Assembly (NCBI GenBank): GCA_018398585.1
Contig: JAGTTD010000003.1
Span: 5,216,637-5,280,636 of the forward strand
DNA: 64,000 nucleotides
Origin: Simmondsia chinensis
Lineage: Eukaryota; Streptophyta; Magnoliopsida; Caryophyllales; Simmondsiaceae
Reading direction: 5' to 3'
Below are positions 22,440 to 32,450 of the stretch, one piece after another; within the stretch, counting starts at the first letter, position 1; every line of letters begins with the position of its first letter. A program made the translations under genes and the position numbers. Below the pieces are notes generated by a model, which was given only the letters and a program-made list of their open reading frames with translations, was not told the origin of the DNA and searched no databases.

Positions 22440-23235
22440 TGTTGTTTAATGTCTCTATTGGTCATTGTCATAGGAAAATGGAAGATCATTGGATGATGAG
22501 CTTAATCATGAATGTGAAGAGGCAGATTTGCCGATAAAGATTATGTGTAGGAAAATGTATGACGTTGGTTGTTCTTGTTGTAGACAAATTACTTAGAACT
22601 TTTTGGTAGATTATGGATTTTTCTTTTTAGCTATTTGTACTGGTTAGATTAGATTTTGGCCGGAGTTGTAGATTTGTATTGGATGCTTTCCTTTAGTTGT
22701 GGATTAAACAATGGATGGAGTTGTATACATTTTGGATGCAATGATAGATTTGATTATATAAATTGGTAAATTATTGTGACGAGGTAATGCCACCCACAAA
22801 CTATGTTTTTGATATAGAGAGTGGCAATATGAAATTATTATTGGTAATAACAAAATAAATCTTTGGTAGCATGCCTTTTGCCAATAGACATTGTTTTGTT
22901 GGTAAAACTTTTACCAACAGAAAATTTTTTGTTGGTATATCATTTGCCAATAAAGAATTTGTTATTGGTAATATCCTTTACCAATAGAAAATATTTTATT
23001 GGTAATACCCTTTACCAACAAAAAGCTTTTGTTGGTATAACTTTTACCGACAAATAAACAATTGTAGCTATTGTAGAGGTATTACCAACAACTTCAAATT
23101 TCTGTTGGTAAAGCCTTTACCAACAGAGGCAATACCAACAGACCAATTTCTATTGGTAAAGCCTTTATCAACAGAAAAATTGCCATTGCCAACAACAATT
23201 CTGCTGTTGGTAGTACTCACTTTTTTTTTGTAGTG
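22440..23235. mobile_element. CACTA (En/Spm-type) transposon right end
   Basis: The segment ends CACTTTTTTTTTGTAGTG, whose complement begins CACTACAAAAAAA, the classical CACTA terminus. Before it lie at least ten subterminal copies of TTACCAACAGAAA / TTGTTGGTAA in both orientations (22830-23215), as expected of the transposase-binding repeats of this superfamily. Upstream, GGATGGAGTTGTA motifs and a short frame (near 22475-22600) may be the decayed tail of the internal gene. No matching CACTAC left end is found, so this is a truncated terminus. Confidence 0.6.
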
Positions 23236-23281
23236 ATTTATTTAAATTTTTAATCCATAAATGGAGAGAGGAGAGAGAAGA

Positions 23282-23308
23282 GGGGGGGGGGGGGGGGGGG
23301 GGGGGGGG
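23282..23308. repeat. Poly(G) tract, 27 bases
   Basis: An uninterrupted G run after a GAGAGAGAAG purine stretch. Confidence 0.9.
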
Positions 23309-23330
23309 ATAGATTGCCATTACATTTTCC

Positions 23331-25715
23331 ATAGAGGGGAGTCACAAATCTTTAGTGGGGATCAAATTTGGGTAATGGAGAATATGTCTGAAGGGGACTT
23401 GATTATTTAATTTCGTAGCACAATTGTAATGTTGGCGTAGTGTAAAACATTATTTATTGCTTGCATTATGGCATCTCATCCAATCCAATCTTGCACCCAT
23501 TTTCCAAAGCAACACTAAACTCAATAGTCTAAAATTTATGATGAATTTCATTGTTTATAATAAAATAATTTCATTTTTTCCATCCCAGTTTCAATAATTT
23601 AATTGTACATGTAATTTGGTGAGTATGTAAATAATTATTTTATAAAAATTCATTAATTCTTTATCTTTCATTTTTTTTCGATTTGAAATGGAGAGATATG
23701 TTTAAGAAATCATCATACAATCTACTTAAATTGGTTCTTCATCTCAAAAATCTCCACCAAGGAAATTTTTTGTGATGAAGTTCATTAGTTCAAATTTACG
23801 TAATCAAAATGGATTATCAATTTGTTATTTGGTATCTACTTATTTAATAGAGAAAGATGCATTTTGCTGTGTCACAAATGATACTATTATGCATTATTTA
23901 CAAAAAAAGGATTATTTAATTCCCTATAGAGGGGAGTCACAAATGTTTAGTGGGAATCAAATCCGGGTGGCATGGATGGCCACCGGCATTTTCTTCATCT
24001 AGAATATGTCCAAAGGGGAATTGATTATTTAATTTCATAGCATAATTGGAATGTTGGATAGCATAAAATTTTATTTATTGCTTGCATTATGGCCTTCCGT
24101 CCAATCCAATTTTGCACCCATTTTCCAATGCAACACTAAACTCAGTAGTCCAAAATATATGATGGATTTCAATGTTTAAAATAATTGCATTTTTTCCATC
24201 CTACCTTGAATAAATTAATTGTATATGTAATTTGGTGAGCATTTAACGAATTATATTATAAAAATTGATTAATTCTTTATCATTCATATTTTTACAATTT
24301 AAAATGGAGAGATATGTTTAAGAAATTGTCATACAATCTACTTAAGTTGGTTCTTCATCTCAGAAATCTCCACTAAGGAAATTTTTTGTGATGAAGTTCA
24401 TTATTTTAAATTTGCGTAATCAAAATGGATTATCATTTTGTGATTTGGTATCTACTTATTTTATAGAGGAAGATGTATTTTGGTGTGTCGCAAATCATAC
24501 TAGTATGCATTATTTATATAAAAAAAGGCTTATTAATTCCCTATAGAGGGGAGTCACAAATCTTTAGTAGGGATCAAATCTGGGTGGTGTGGATGGCTGC
24601 CAGCGTTTTCTGCTCCTAGAATATGTCCGAAGGGGACTTAATTATTTAAATTCATAGCATAATTGCAATGTTGGGATAGCGTAAAATATTATTTATTACT
24701 TGCATTATGGCCTCTCATCCAATCCAATCTTGCACCCATTTTCCAAAGCAACATTAAACTCAGTAGTACAAAATATATGATGAATTTCATTATTTATATT
24801 AAAATAATTGCATTTTTTCCATCCCACTTTGAATAATTTAATTGTACATGTAATTTGGCTAGTGTTTAATTGATTATATTATAAAACTTGATTACTTCTT
24901 TATCTTTCACATTTTTACAATTTAAAATGGAGAGATATGTTTAAGAAATCGTCATACAATCTACTTAAGTTGATTCTTCATCTCAAAAATCACCACTAAG
25001 GAAATTTTTTGTGATGAAGTTCATCAGTTCAAATTTACGAAAACAAAATGGATTATCAATTTGTTATTTGGTATCTACTTATTTTATAGAGAAAGATGTA
25101 TTTTAATGTTTCACAAATGATACTCATCATTGTCATCATCATACCCAGTGCCACAAGGGCTCCCGCTTGCCTAGGGTCTGGGAGGGGTAGGATATACATA
25201 GCCTTACCCCATCGGGTGGGACCCAGACGAGAGACTGTTTTCGAGGACCCCCAACCTGTTAGTTGATAATTATTAGGGGTCCATAAAAAGGGTATGTAGG
25301 ACATAGAGATCATGGGTAGCACGTAAGCATGTAATCATGTCGGCACAAAATCAAATAATAAGATAGTCAACTAATCAAATAATTATGCAAGCATGTAATT
25401 AAGTATGTATGCATGGGAACCTAAGAGCATAGGAGCATAGCAGCCAAAGCAACTGGTAAAAGCAAACAAGCATGCAAGTGGGATGATCCTACCCGTGGCA
25501 CACGCGCATATATGGAGAGAATAAAGCGTCTGAGAGGCGAGAGATAAAGAGAGTGGAGGCATAGAAGAGAGAGAGAGAGAGGGAAAGTACAGAATGTACA
25601 GAGAATACCGTAGGCTACCGCAGCGTGTAGCACTGCACCCCAAGTAACAGATCCGATGCGCACAAATGATACTATTATGCATTATTTACAAAAAAAAAAA
25701 AGAGCTTATTTAAGG
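23331..25715. repeat. Tandem triplication of a ~600-bp AT-rich unit
   Basis: Three head-to-tail copies start with ATAGAGGGGAGTCACAAATC or a close variant at 23331, 23926 and 24543 (periods 595 and 617 bp). Each contains CATCCAATCCAATCTTGCAC-type text, AAAATGGAGAGATATGTTTA and GAAATTTTTTGTGATGAAG. The third copy is interrupted at 25125-25660 by a retroposon. Units are noncoding, and I do not recognise the family. Confidence 0.9.
25125..25660 (-). mobile_element. 536-bp retroposon (RTE-type 3' end) with 13-bp TSD
   Basis: CACAAATGATACT flanks the insert on both sides (25112-25124, 25661-25673), and the uninterrupted host sequence is preserved in the neighbouring tandem copy at about 23873. On the minus strand the insert ends in GGGGTAAGGC, CCTCCCAGACCCTAGGC, GCGGGAGCCC, CACTGGGTATGATGATG. 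This is the 3' end shared with the RTE LINE at 60514-61232, but with a TGATGA-type tail instead of TTG. The 5' 300 bases include a CT-rich stretch and show no LINE coding sequence. It is either a truncated LINE with a long 3' UTR or a SINE-like passenger. Confidence 0.8.
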
Positions 25716-25738
25716 TAATTGGATTAAGTAGTTAGTTT

Positions 25739-25908
25739 TGTTATTATATAAGATATTGACAAAATTTTATTATTAAATTAATTATAGAATTATTGTATTG
25801 TATTTAATCTTATGTCCTCTTGTATTATTCTTGCCTTGTACTGTACTTGACTCTTTATATAAATAGCATCTCGTTCATCCTAAGGGGGTACGCTTCCTTA
25901 TTTCTACA
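25739..25908 (+). repeat. Copia-type 5' LTR, 170 bp
   Basis: It begins TGTTATTATATAAG and ends TTTCTACA, with TATA box TATATAAATAG near 25857-25867. A degenerate initiator-Met primer site (TGTACTAGAGC for TGGTATCAGAGC) follows at once. No second LTR was found, so only the 5' end of this element survives. Confidence 0.6.
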
Positions 25909-26299
25909 GTGTACTAGAGCTTGCCTCTAATATAAAGGAAACTCAAACACAAACCTAACCTAATCACAATATCCACGGAACCTACCACCACCGGTGATAT
26001 TACGCCAGCGCCACACCTCTTCCCAATGATATTGTACCGGGGTTCACAGTATGTTTTGCACTTGATTTATCGTTATCTCATTGGACTCATTGATAGTATG
26101 TGCTCTTGTCCTCCTTAATACATTTATTAGTATGATGGAAAAAATCTACTGAATTCGGTTTTCAATCAATAGGTTGAAGCCAATTTCGGACTACGGGCCG
26201 TTGTGAATGTAACACTATCTCCTAAAAATTTTTAGCTGGTGAATAATTTACCTAATTGTTCTGAGGTATGGATATCTTTAAACTATAATTTTCTAGATC

Positions 26300-26840
26300 A
26301 TTCTACTATAAATGAGTTAATTAACTACAGCTAAATTGAGTTCTAATGAGTTTATGGAATCATACTAAAGCTATATCAGATGAACTTTCTGCTATTCACT
26401 TTCCTGTTCTCCAAAAGGATTTGATCTATCAAATCCCCATATGGTCTGCCAGAAAAATACGAGACCTTTGTTAATACTGTAACACATTTGAATATGGAGT
26501 TGTCTTATTAAATTCTTGAGTCCAAGTTGTGGCATAAGGACTGTAAGTTAGCACTTCGTTAGTCTTCCCATCCTTCACTTGGTGCACACCAGTTAGTACT
26601 TTTGTGGCCTCTGACTCATGATCTCAATGTAGTGGTGGTCGCAACTAGAATAGAGTTGGCTGTAACACAAGGGTTGGTCATGGTCATGGGGCACTAAAAC
26701 GTGGTGGTCAAACTAAGGTTCATTGCACGGCTCGCTCGCGAAGGTGGCTGTAGTGGATCAAGTTGTCATGGTCTGGCTCATTTCTCACCAAATAATACAC
26801 CTTGACCTCCTTTATAACCATCGGGTCAGGATAGCATCCT
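26300..26840 (+). pseudogene. Copia gag remnant
   Basis: Conceptual translation around 26350-26550, with shifts and stops, gives GLPEKYETFVNTVTH (one stop removed from view by frame) and LESKLWHKDCKLAL, typical of the gag capsid region of plant Ty1/copia elements. Gag proteins form the particle that packages element RNA. It lies about 400 bases downstream of the 170-bp LTR and is interrupted at its 3' side by a CACTA-like end. No protease or later domains remain. Confidence 0.5.
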
Positions 26841-27319
26841 AAGTACTTCTAACATGCTATTTTGTGTACTGCTATGATGCTTAATTTTGTTGTAAATAAC
26901 ATGCTATTCATGATAGCATAATAACAATGTTGCTACACATATACAATTACGACGGAAAATTTCATCTTAAATATCATGTTATTCACAATGCAGTTAAATG
27001 GTCATCGTTAATGTTTTTACAGTTATAAAGGAAAAATTTGATATAAGTAACATGTTATTAAATATAAAGGAGTAAAACTATGGTCGCTAATCTTTATATA
27101 GTTGTTACGGATATTCTATCACAAATAACATACTATTTACGACAGACTAAACAAGCCAACATAAATAGTTAGATTATCATTTACGATGGATTCAATGTAA
27201 TAAAACCTTTAACAACAAGGCCTTCTATGACGAAGACTCATCCATGATCATTTAAGGCGGAAACAGTGGGCCTTTTGGGATGGATTTTTCCACTACTGGT
27301 TACCATTTTTCTTGTAGTG
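26841..27319. mobile_element. Second CACTA-type right end
   Basis: The segment ends CCATTTTTCTTGTAGTG, whose complement is CACTACAAGAAAAATGG, a typical CACTA terminus. AT-rich subterminal sequence with recurring AACATGYTATT motifs (26840-27150) precedes it. The left end is not found. It differs in subterminal repeat from the copy at 23235, so the two belong to different families. Confidence 0.5.
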
Positions 27320-28836
27320 TTGGTTTCGATGTAATAGAGCATGGGGATTAACATCTTGAGGAAGTGATGAGCTCGAAGGCATGACTAGTTTTTGTTTTGA
27401 TTTTTTCCCCTTATTATTTCCAGTGCTACTAGTTGATTACTTTGCTCTTCAACGTTGATATTTCTTAATGTTATGATAGCCTTTGTGCTTGCTCGAGTGC
27501 AATTTGGATAAGTTTGGATTAATTTGTTTGATCTTGGGGTTATTGTTGTTCAAAGTTCACAATTGATCTAGTTCGAGGTCTAGAATTTCAATGCTACGAG
27601 TTGGCCCTTTTATTTCATTAGGTTTGTGTTTCCCAAGTTCATTTGTTTATCTTGAGTTTGTTTTGATTACTTGTGCTTGTTTTCCCAACACTTGGTTGTT
27701 AGAAAAAGTGTCTAGACATATAATGTGCAAATTAAAAGTGTAAGTAGCACTTTTAGGGCTGTTATAGACCTATTGGCCAAGGATTGTCTCCCAAGGCATA
27801 CAATGAATATATACCATTTCACGGGTTGCAATAGTATGATGGATTGTGTTAGCAAAGGTTATCAATTTTGTAGTGCTCGTAATTGCTATGACACCTATGC
27901 TAATTGCAATTTTACAAAATCATTTGATTTGGTTTATTAGCTAATTTTAAAAGTTAAAATTTGTGATTTCATGTCAAAGTCCTCTCTTCTTAGGTCCAAG
28001 TGAGTCATATTTTTGTTTTTGTTTTTTTTTTTTCAAATCTAATCAGTTTGATGGACAAGGTGGGAAAATGTAACTTGAGGTCTTTTACATCTTGTGAAAG
28101 TGGTCCACTTGCCTTGTTCTATTCTTTTATGTTTTACCTTGATTATAATCAAGCATGAGCTGATAATGAAGTTTACTTGTAAAATTTTAATATTTAAGAT
28201 GGGTTGTTCATTGTGTATAGTGATTTAAGGAATCAATATGAATGGTCTATCCTATAGTGATTATTTTCTTGACTTTCTTTCCAGCTCTATAAAAGGGCAC
28301 ATTTATTGAATATTTAAGCATCACATTTTGCAAACGACAAACTCGGTTATCTTGTAAACCTTGGCTCATGCAACAACCCACACACCACATGAGTCAGCTA
28401 AGTCAAGAATTCCTCATAGAGAGGTTCAGGTGCCACTTAGGCATCACACTGTTGGCAAAAAAAGTTGATGATTTCAATCCATGCAATTTTTTCAAATTAG
28501 AGACAAAAAAAAGAAAGGACAAGATTGCACGCACATCAACTTTCGTCATCAAAGTTTTTGAAAGCAACAACTCATTATATTATTTTTAATCTTGATTTTT
28601 CCACATTATTTGTATATCACATTGATTATGTTGGCATATACATGTCTGCACGCTTAAATAATTTCAGCATGATTGGTATCATATGTTTTGCATGGATACA
28701 CCATACATATATTACTCATGCTATGGGTGGTGGAGGAGGCTACTGGAAATGGGTGGCCACTTACGGTGGGGTGGGTGACCATGAGGTGGTGGCTATGGCC
28801 AGGATTGAACAGGCCTGATGGAGGTGGTCTTCTCCT
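27320..28836. other. Unassigned segment, no gene recognised
   Basis: Short plus frames of 71-97 codons (27725-27940, 28368-28589, 28525-28818) show no recognisable domain. TTGTTAGAAAAAGTGTCTAG near 27700 looks like the start of a copia LTR, but no partner or primer site was seen. A GGT-rich patch at 28725-28795 precedes the plastid-like block. Confidence 0.35.
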
Positions 28837-28837
28837 T

Positions 28838-28918
28838 TCAAAACAGCACGATCTAATTCAAAAATTTCACCCAATTGAGCACGTCTAGCATATTTTTTCA
28901 CGGTAGCAGGATCGCTAA
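28838..28918 (-). pseudogene. psbB: psbB (CP47) fragment, plastid-derived
   Basis: The minus-strand translation contains [19 protein letters not shown] followed by ELDRA, the strongly conserved lumenal-loop segment near the C-terminal third of the photosystem II core antenna protein CP47. In plastids this protein binds chlorophyll in the thylakoid membrane. Here only about 27 codons match; the sequence diverges on both sides and sits in a nuclear repeat context, so it is a dead transferred fragment. The residue run is long and specific, making the gene call good. Confidence 0.7.
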
Positions 28919-29021
28919 TTTTTTCATGCTTGTTCGATGTTCGAAGTACAATTTGGAAACGTGCTTTCACATCTTCTTAAACCGAAATGGCTGTGGAGTG
29001 TCCTTCCCTTTTGGGCCGGTT

Positions 29022-29051
29022 GTGGGCGAAGAGGGATTCGAACCCTCGACT
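29022..29051 (-). pseudogene. 3' half of trnR-ACG-like tRNA (plastid type)
   Basis: On the minus strand GTCGAGGGTTCGAATCCC followed by TCTTCGCCCA gives a T-arm with the GTTCGAATC loop and the acceptor strand. It is close to plastid trnR-ACG (which has TCCTCGCCCA). The anticodon and D arms are missing, so it cannot be functional. Confidence 0.5.
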
Positions 29052-29579
29052 TGATATTTTATCATTATCACTACAAAAAAGAACTTTCGTATTTTTATTC
29101 CTTAGCATCTTCCCTCAAATCTATCCATGACTAGGATAATGCTTGGGTGAAACTAAGTGGAGGTCCGGAACAATATCACCATTTTTCTCTTTCGGATAGG
29201 CCCTGAAAGGAGAAGGAAGGCTGGAATGCCAACAGGCCATCTATTATTGAATTCAGGCCGACCCGATAGTACCTATTTTGGGAACAAACAGTGCCATCTC
29301 TTCTGCATGTCCACGGAGTTTTGAAAAATCCAAACATCTCAGAGATAGATAGAACGGTAGAATTTCTAGACCGAACCGTACTCCTTCATATACGTCAGGA
29401 GTCTATTGATGAGAAGGGGCTGGGGGAAGCTTGAACCAAAAAAATTTGCAATTGAAAGGGTTGTTCCGCAGGAATTTTCGACCAAGCTTCTGATAAACTT
29501 TGATTTTCAGCTAACCCAGCATTGACTCATATATATATATATATTTTTTTTTTTCCTTCTTAAGGGTTTATGAAAGGAT

Positions 29580-29762
29580 AAAAAAAGTAAATCACTTAAA
29601 ATATAGAAAGTCTAAAATAATGACCTCTCATTTGCAAAATAAAACATAGGAAAGGAAAATTTGGTTTTCTAAATATATTTTCCAATCAAACATGTGATTT
29701 TTTGATTTCTTTCTTATAAATTTGGGAAACGTTTGTGAAACAAATCATGTCCTAAATCAACC
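29580..29762. repeat. Inverted partner of the repeat at 1-190
   Basis: The reverse complement of this block aligns with the first 190 bases, including GAGGTCATTATTTTAGA and CCCAAATTTATAAGAAAG. See that entry. Confidence 0.6.
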
Positions 29763-29922
29763 AAAATAGTTTACTAGCAATTAGAGTGTAACTAATTCTA
29801 CTGACTAGACGTGGATAATAACTCTTGTTTTAAAAAAGAATTTCCTTTCTCTTATTTGATAAACAAAAATCAAAAAGCTAGATACATATCGTTATATCTT
29901 GTTATTTGTTATTCTCCATACT

Positions 29923-30119
29923 CAGGGCCGGCCCTGACATTCTCAGGTCCCCAAGCAAAATTTTCAAATGAGGCCTTTCATATGTATTAACATTTCTCTT
30001 AAAACCTATTTATATTAATAACTGTTATTTCAAAAAACACAACCTCCAAACTTTGAGGGCCCTGAATATATGAGGCCCCAAGCAATTGCTTGGGTTGCTT
30101 GGGGTTATGTTTGGTCCTG
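29923..30119. mobile_element. hAT-like MITE, 197 bp
   Basis: The left end is CAGGGCCGGCCCTGACATT and the right end, read inward, is CAGGACCAAACATAACCCC: imperfect inverted termini. The flanking 8-mers TCCATACT and TCCACAGT agree at 6 of 8 positions, compatible with an aged hAT duplication. The interior carries GAGGCCCCAAGCAATTGCTT, a common feature of this MITE type. No coding capacity. Confidence 0.65.
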
Positions 30120-30834
30120 TCCACAGTGTGTCTGGCTGTCGAGTCTCTTGTAAGATATCAATTTTTTGTACTTCGGATTCCCCCGTTATATATATATGGT
30201 GGTGTTCATATGAGAGCGCGAAAGAATGAGAGGGACAAAACCTAGCCCTTCTTTGTAATGGGCCGCCAAGATTTATTATTATTATTTTTTTAATGTTCTT
30301 ACATTACAACTTTCCTCCCTACCTCTTCTTTCTTTCTACCCCATGAGGGCAACAAGGGTTTAAATCTCATGACTAACACGATTGTTACCTTGAGACATGT
30401 TTTTGAGGAAAAAAATTTTCCTCTAGCCTGATTGGGTGCCACTTCATAGCATACTATGCATCATCTTCAGTAGGTGTTCAAACCACTTCTTGATTCGTCT
30501 CTGTTATCCGGCATCTTACCCCTCCTAGTTCCACTGCGCGCACCCCTTGGTCACGCTTATCGCTAATCTCCTTTGTTGGGTTCCTCGGGCAGTAGCTCAC
30601 TGAGCCCTTCATCCTCATCGCAGTCGTAGCCGCTGCCGCTGCTTCCGCCGCAGTCGCCACCGCCAACGTCTACCTCCTCTCCTTAGCCCGCAGTCACTTG
30701 GTCTAAAGCTGATATCGTTAAGCCCCTTCTCAAATCCTCTGTGTTTGCTCTTTCCACTATACCTTATATTCCTCACTCTTACTAGTAAGTGCTTAATGAT
30801 GATAATTGGAAAAATGACATGCTTGATGAATGTA
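30120..30834. other. Spacer, no gene recognised
   Basis: Contains a moderately GC-rich patch (30480-30700) giving an alanine-rich minus-strand frame (62 codons) made of GCC/GCT repeats, probably low complexity. No supported gene. Confidence 0.4.
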
Positions 30835-32308
30835 ATACAATTCAACACAATCACATTTGGACTCCTATTCCAAAACCGAGTACTGCTATTGTTGTTGGCT
30901 CGAAATGGGTCTTTCGTGTCAAATAATCCTCCACGGGTCAAATTGAGCGCTACAAGTTGAGCTTACTCCTCAAAGCAATACGTAACGGGATAGTATTGAT
31001 TATGATGAGACTTTTAGCCCTGTTGTTAAACCTGTTATGGTTCGTACTATCTTAACCTTCGCCACGTCACGAAAGTGGCCCATTCATCAGCTTGATGTTA
31101 AAAATGCCTCTTTTAAATGGTCATTTGCATGAAGAAGTGTATATGAAGCAACCACTGGGTTTTGTGAAATCCGATTTTTTGGATTATGTTTGCAAGCTTA
31201 ACAAATCGTTGTATGGGCTGAAGTAAGCACCTCATGCATGGTACAATTGTTTTGTTTCTTTTCTTCATCACCTCAGCTTTCGCAGTTGCAAATCTAATTC
31301 TTCCATGTTTATTCTGCGCCATGGGACTGATATGGCTATTTTTCTGCTCTATGTGGATGATATTGTTCTCACTACTTCCTGTACTATCTTTCTTTTGACT
31401 TTATTACACTCTTTTCAGTGTAAATTTGACATGATAGATTTGGGATGTCTCAACTACTTTCTCGGAATTTCTGTTTCACATCTTCCCGATTGTTTATTCT
31501 TATCTCTGTCTAAATATGTTCATGATCTACTTGAGAAAACTGACTTGTTAGCCTGCAAGCCAGTTGCTACTCCTATAGATTCTAAATCCAAGCTCTCTAC
31601 ATCTGATGGAGGGCCTATGACTGATGTCACCTTGTATCAGTCAGTTGTTGGTGCATTACAATAACTAACCTTTACTTGTCCTGATATCTCTTATGCAGTG
31701 CAACAGGTGTGTTTGTTCATGCATGCTCCTTGTCTTCCTTATTTAGTTGATGTCAAACGTATTCTTCGCAATGTTAACGGTACTATGGATCATGGCCTTG
31801 TTATCTCTCCTGGCGCTCTTAATTAGATTGTGGCCTATTGTAATGCTAACTAGGCCGGTTGTCTTGACACTGGTTGCTCCACCTTGGGGTTTTGGTGTTT
31901 TTAGTGGTAACATTGTTTCATGGTCCTCCAAACAATAGCCCACCATCTCTCACTCTAGTGCTGAAGTGAATATTGAGCCGTTGCCAATGCTATTTTGGAA
32001 TGTTACTGGCCGAGGTCTCTTGTTGGTGAGCTTCGCATCATTATTCCCAAAGCGACCCATGTCTATTGTGACAATGTTTCACCAACCTATCTCTACACCA
32101 ATCCTATTCAGCATGTTCGCACTAAACGCATCTTGATAGATACTCATTTTATGCACGAATGAATTCATATGGGTCTTGTTCGTGTCCTTCATGTGCCCTC
32201 TTCGTAACAACTTGCCGATATTTTTACCAAGGGTCTTCCATGGCATTTGTTCTTATTTTTTAAACACAACCTTCGCATTCGATTATCTCCTGCTACGATT
32301 GAGGGGGA
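30835..32308 (+). pseudogene. Copia A: reverse transcriptase-RNase H remnant
   Basis: Only the 3' part of a Ty1/copia polyprotein is left. In order: GSKWVFRVK (30895-30925), HQLDVKNA and [12 protein letters not shown] (31085-31165), then a frame at 31305-31664 with LLYVDDIVLT, the catalytic reverse transcriptase motif with both aspartates kept, and LLEKTDLLACKPVATPID. RNase H follows with WSSKQ, SHSSAE and HVYCDNVS-like text to about 32240. Frameshifts and stops break it at several points. Gag, protease and integrase are absent, so it is 5'-truncated. It runs into its own polypurine tract and LTR. Confidence 0.85.
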
Positions 32309-32450
32309 TGTTAGAATATATTGTATTGGATTGATATACATATTGTATAGGATTGATATACATATCTTTTGATATATTGTATAGTTGTAGATAGGGCCAA
32401 TTGGGCCCAATATTGTGTTCCTTGTTATCTTTAAATACATGAGAGATGCC
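32309..32450 (+). repeat. Copia A 3' LTR, truncated
   Basis: GAGGGGGA (polypurine tract, 32301-32308) is followed by TGTTAGAATATATTG, a typical copia LTR start. GATTGATATACATAT is duplicated inside. The LTR appears to stop soon after CTTTAAATACATGAGAG (promoter-like) and runs straight into gag-like sequence of copia B. Confidence 0.65.

Larger units (their letters stand above)
28837..29519. other. Plastid-like (NUPT or via mitochondrion) mosaic insert
   Basis: Within about 680 bases there is a minus-strand psbB fragment, a 3' half of a trnR-ACG-like tRNA on the minus strand, and longer organelle-looking sequence, all with higher GC than flanks. psbB and trnR-ACG are far apart in normal plastomes, so pieces were joined before or during transfer. 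The insert ends near an AT microsatellite at 29528. I cannot name the 29130-29515 part with certainty. Confidence 0.55.

Noticed and set aside
25383..25682. Minus-strand frames of 80-99 codons as a small gene
   Set aside because: They overlap the retroposon insert, cross its edge, and consist of CT-repeat-encoded Ser/Leu tracts.
29022..29051. Functional tRNA-Arg gene
   Set aside because: Only the T arm and 3' acceptor strand are present; the anticodon and D arms are missing.
29069..29082. CACTACAAAAAAG as a possible CACTA left end
   Set aside because: It falls inside the plastid-like block, has no subterminal repeats, and no matching right end follows.
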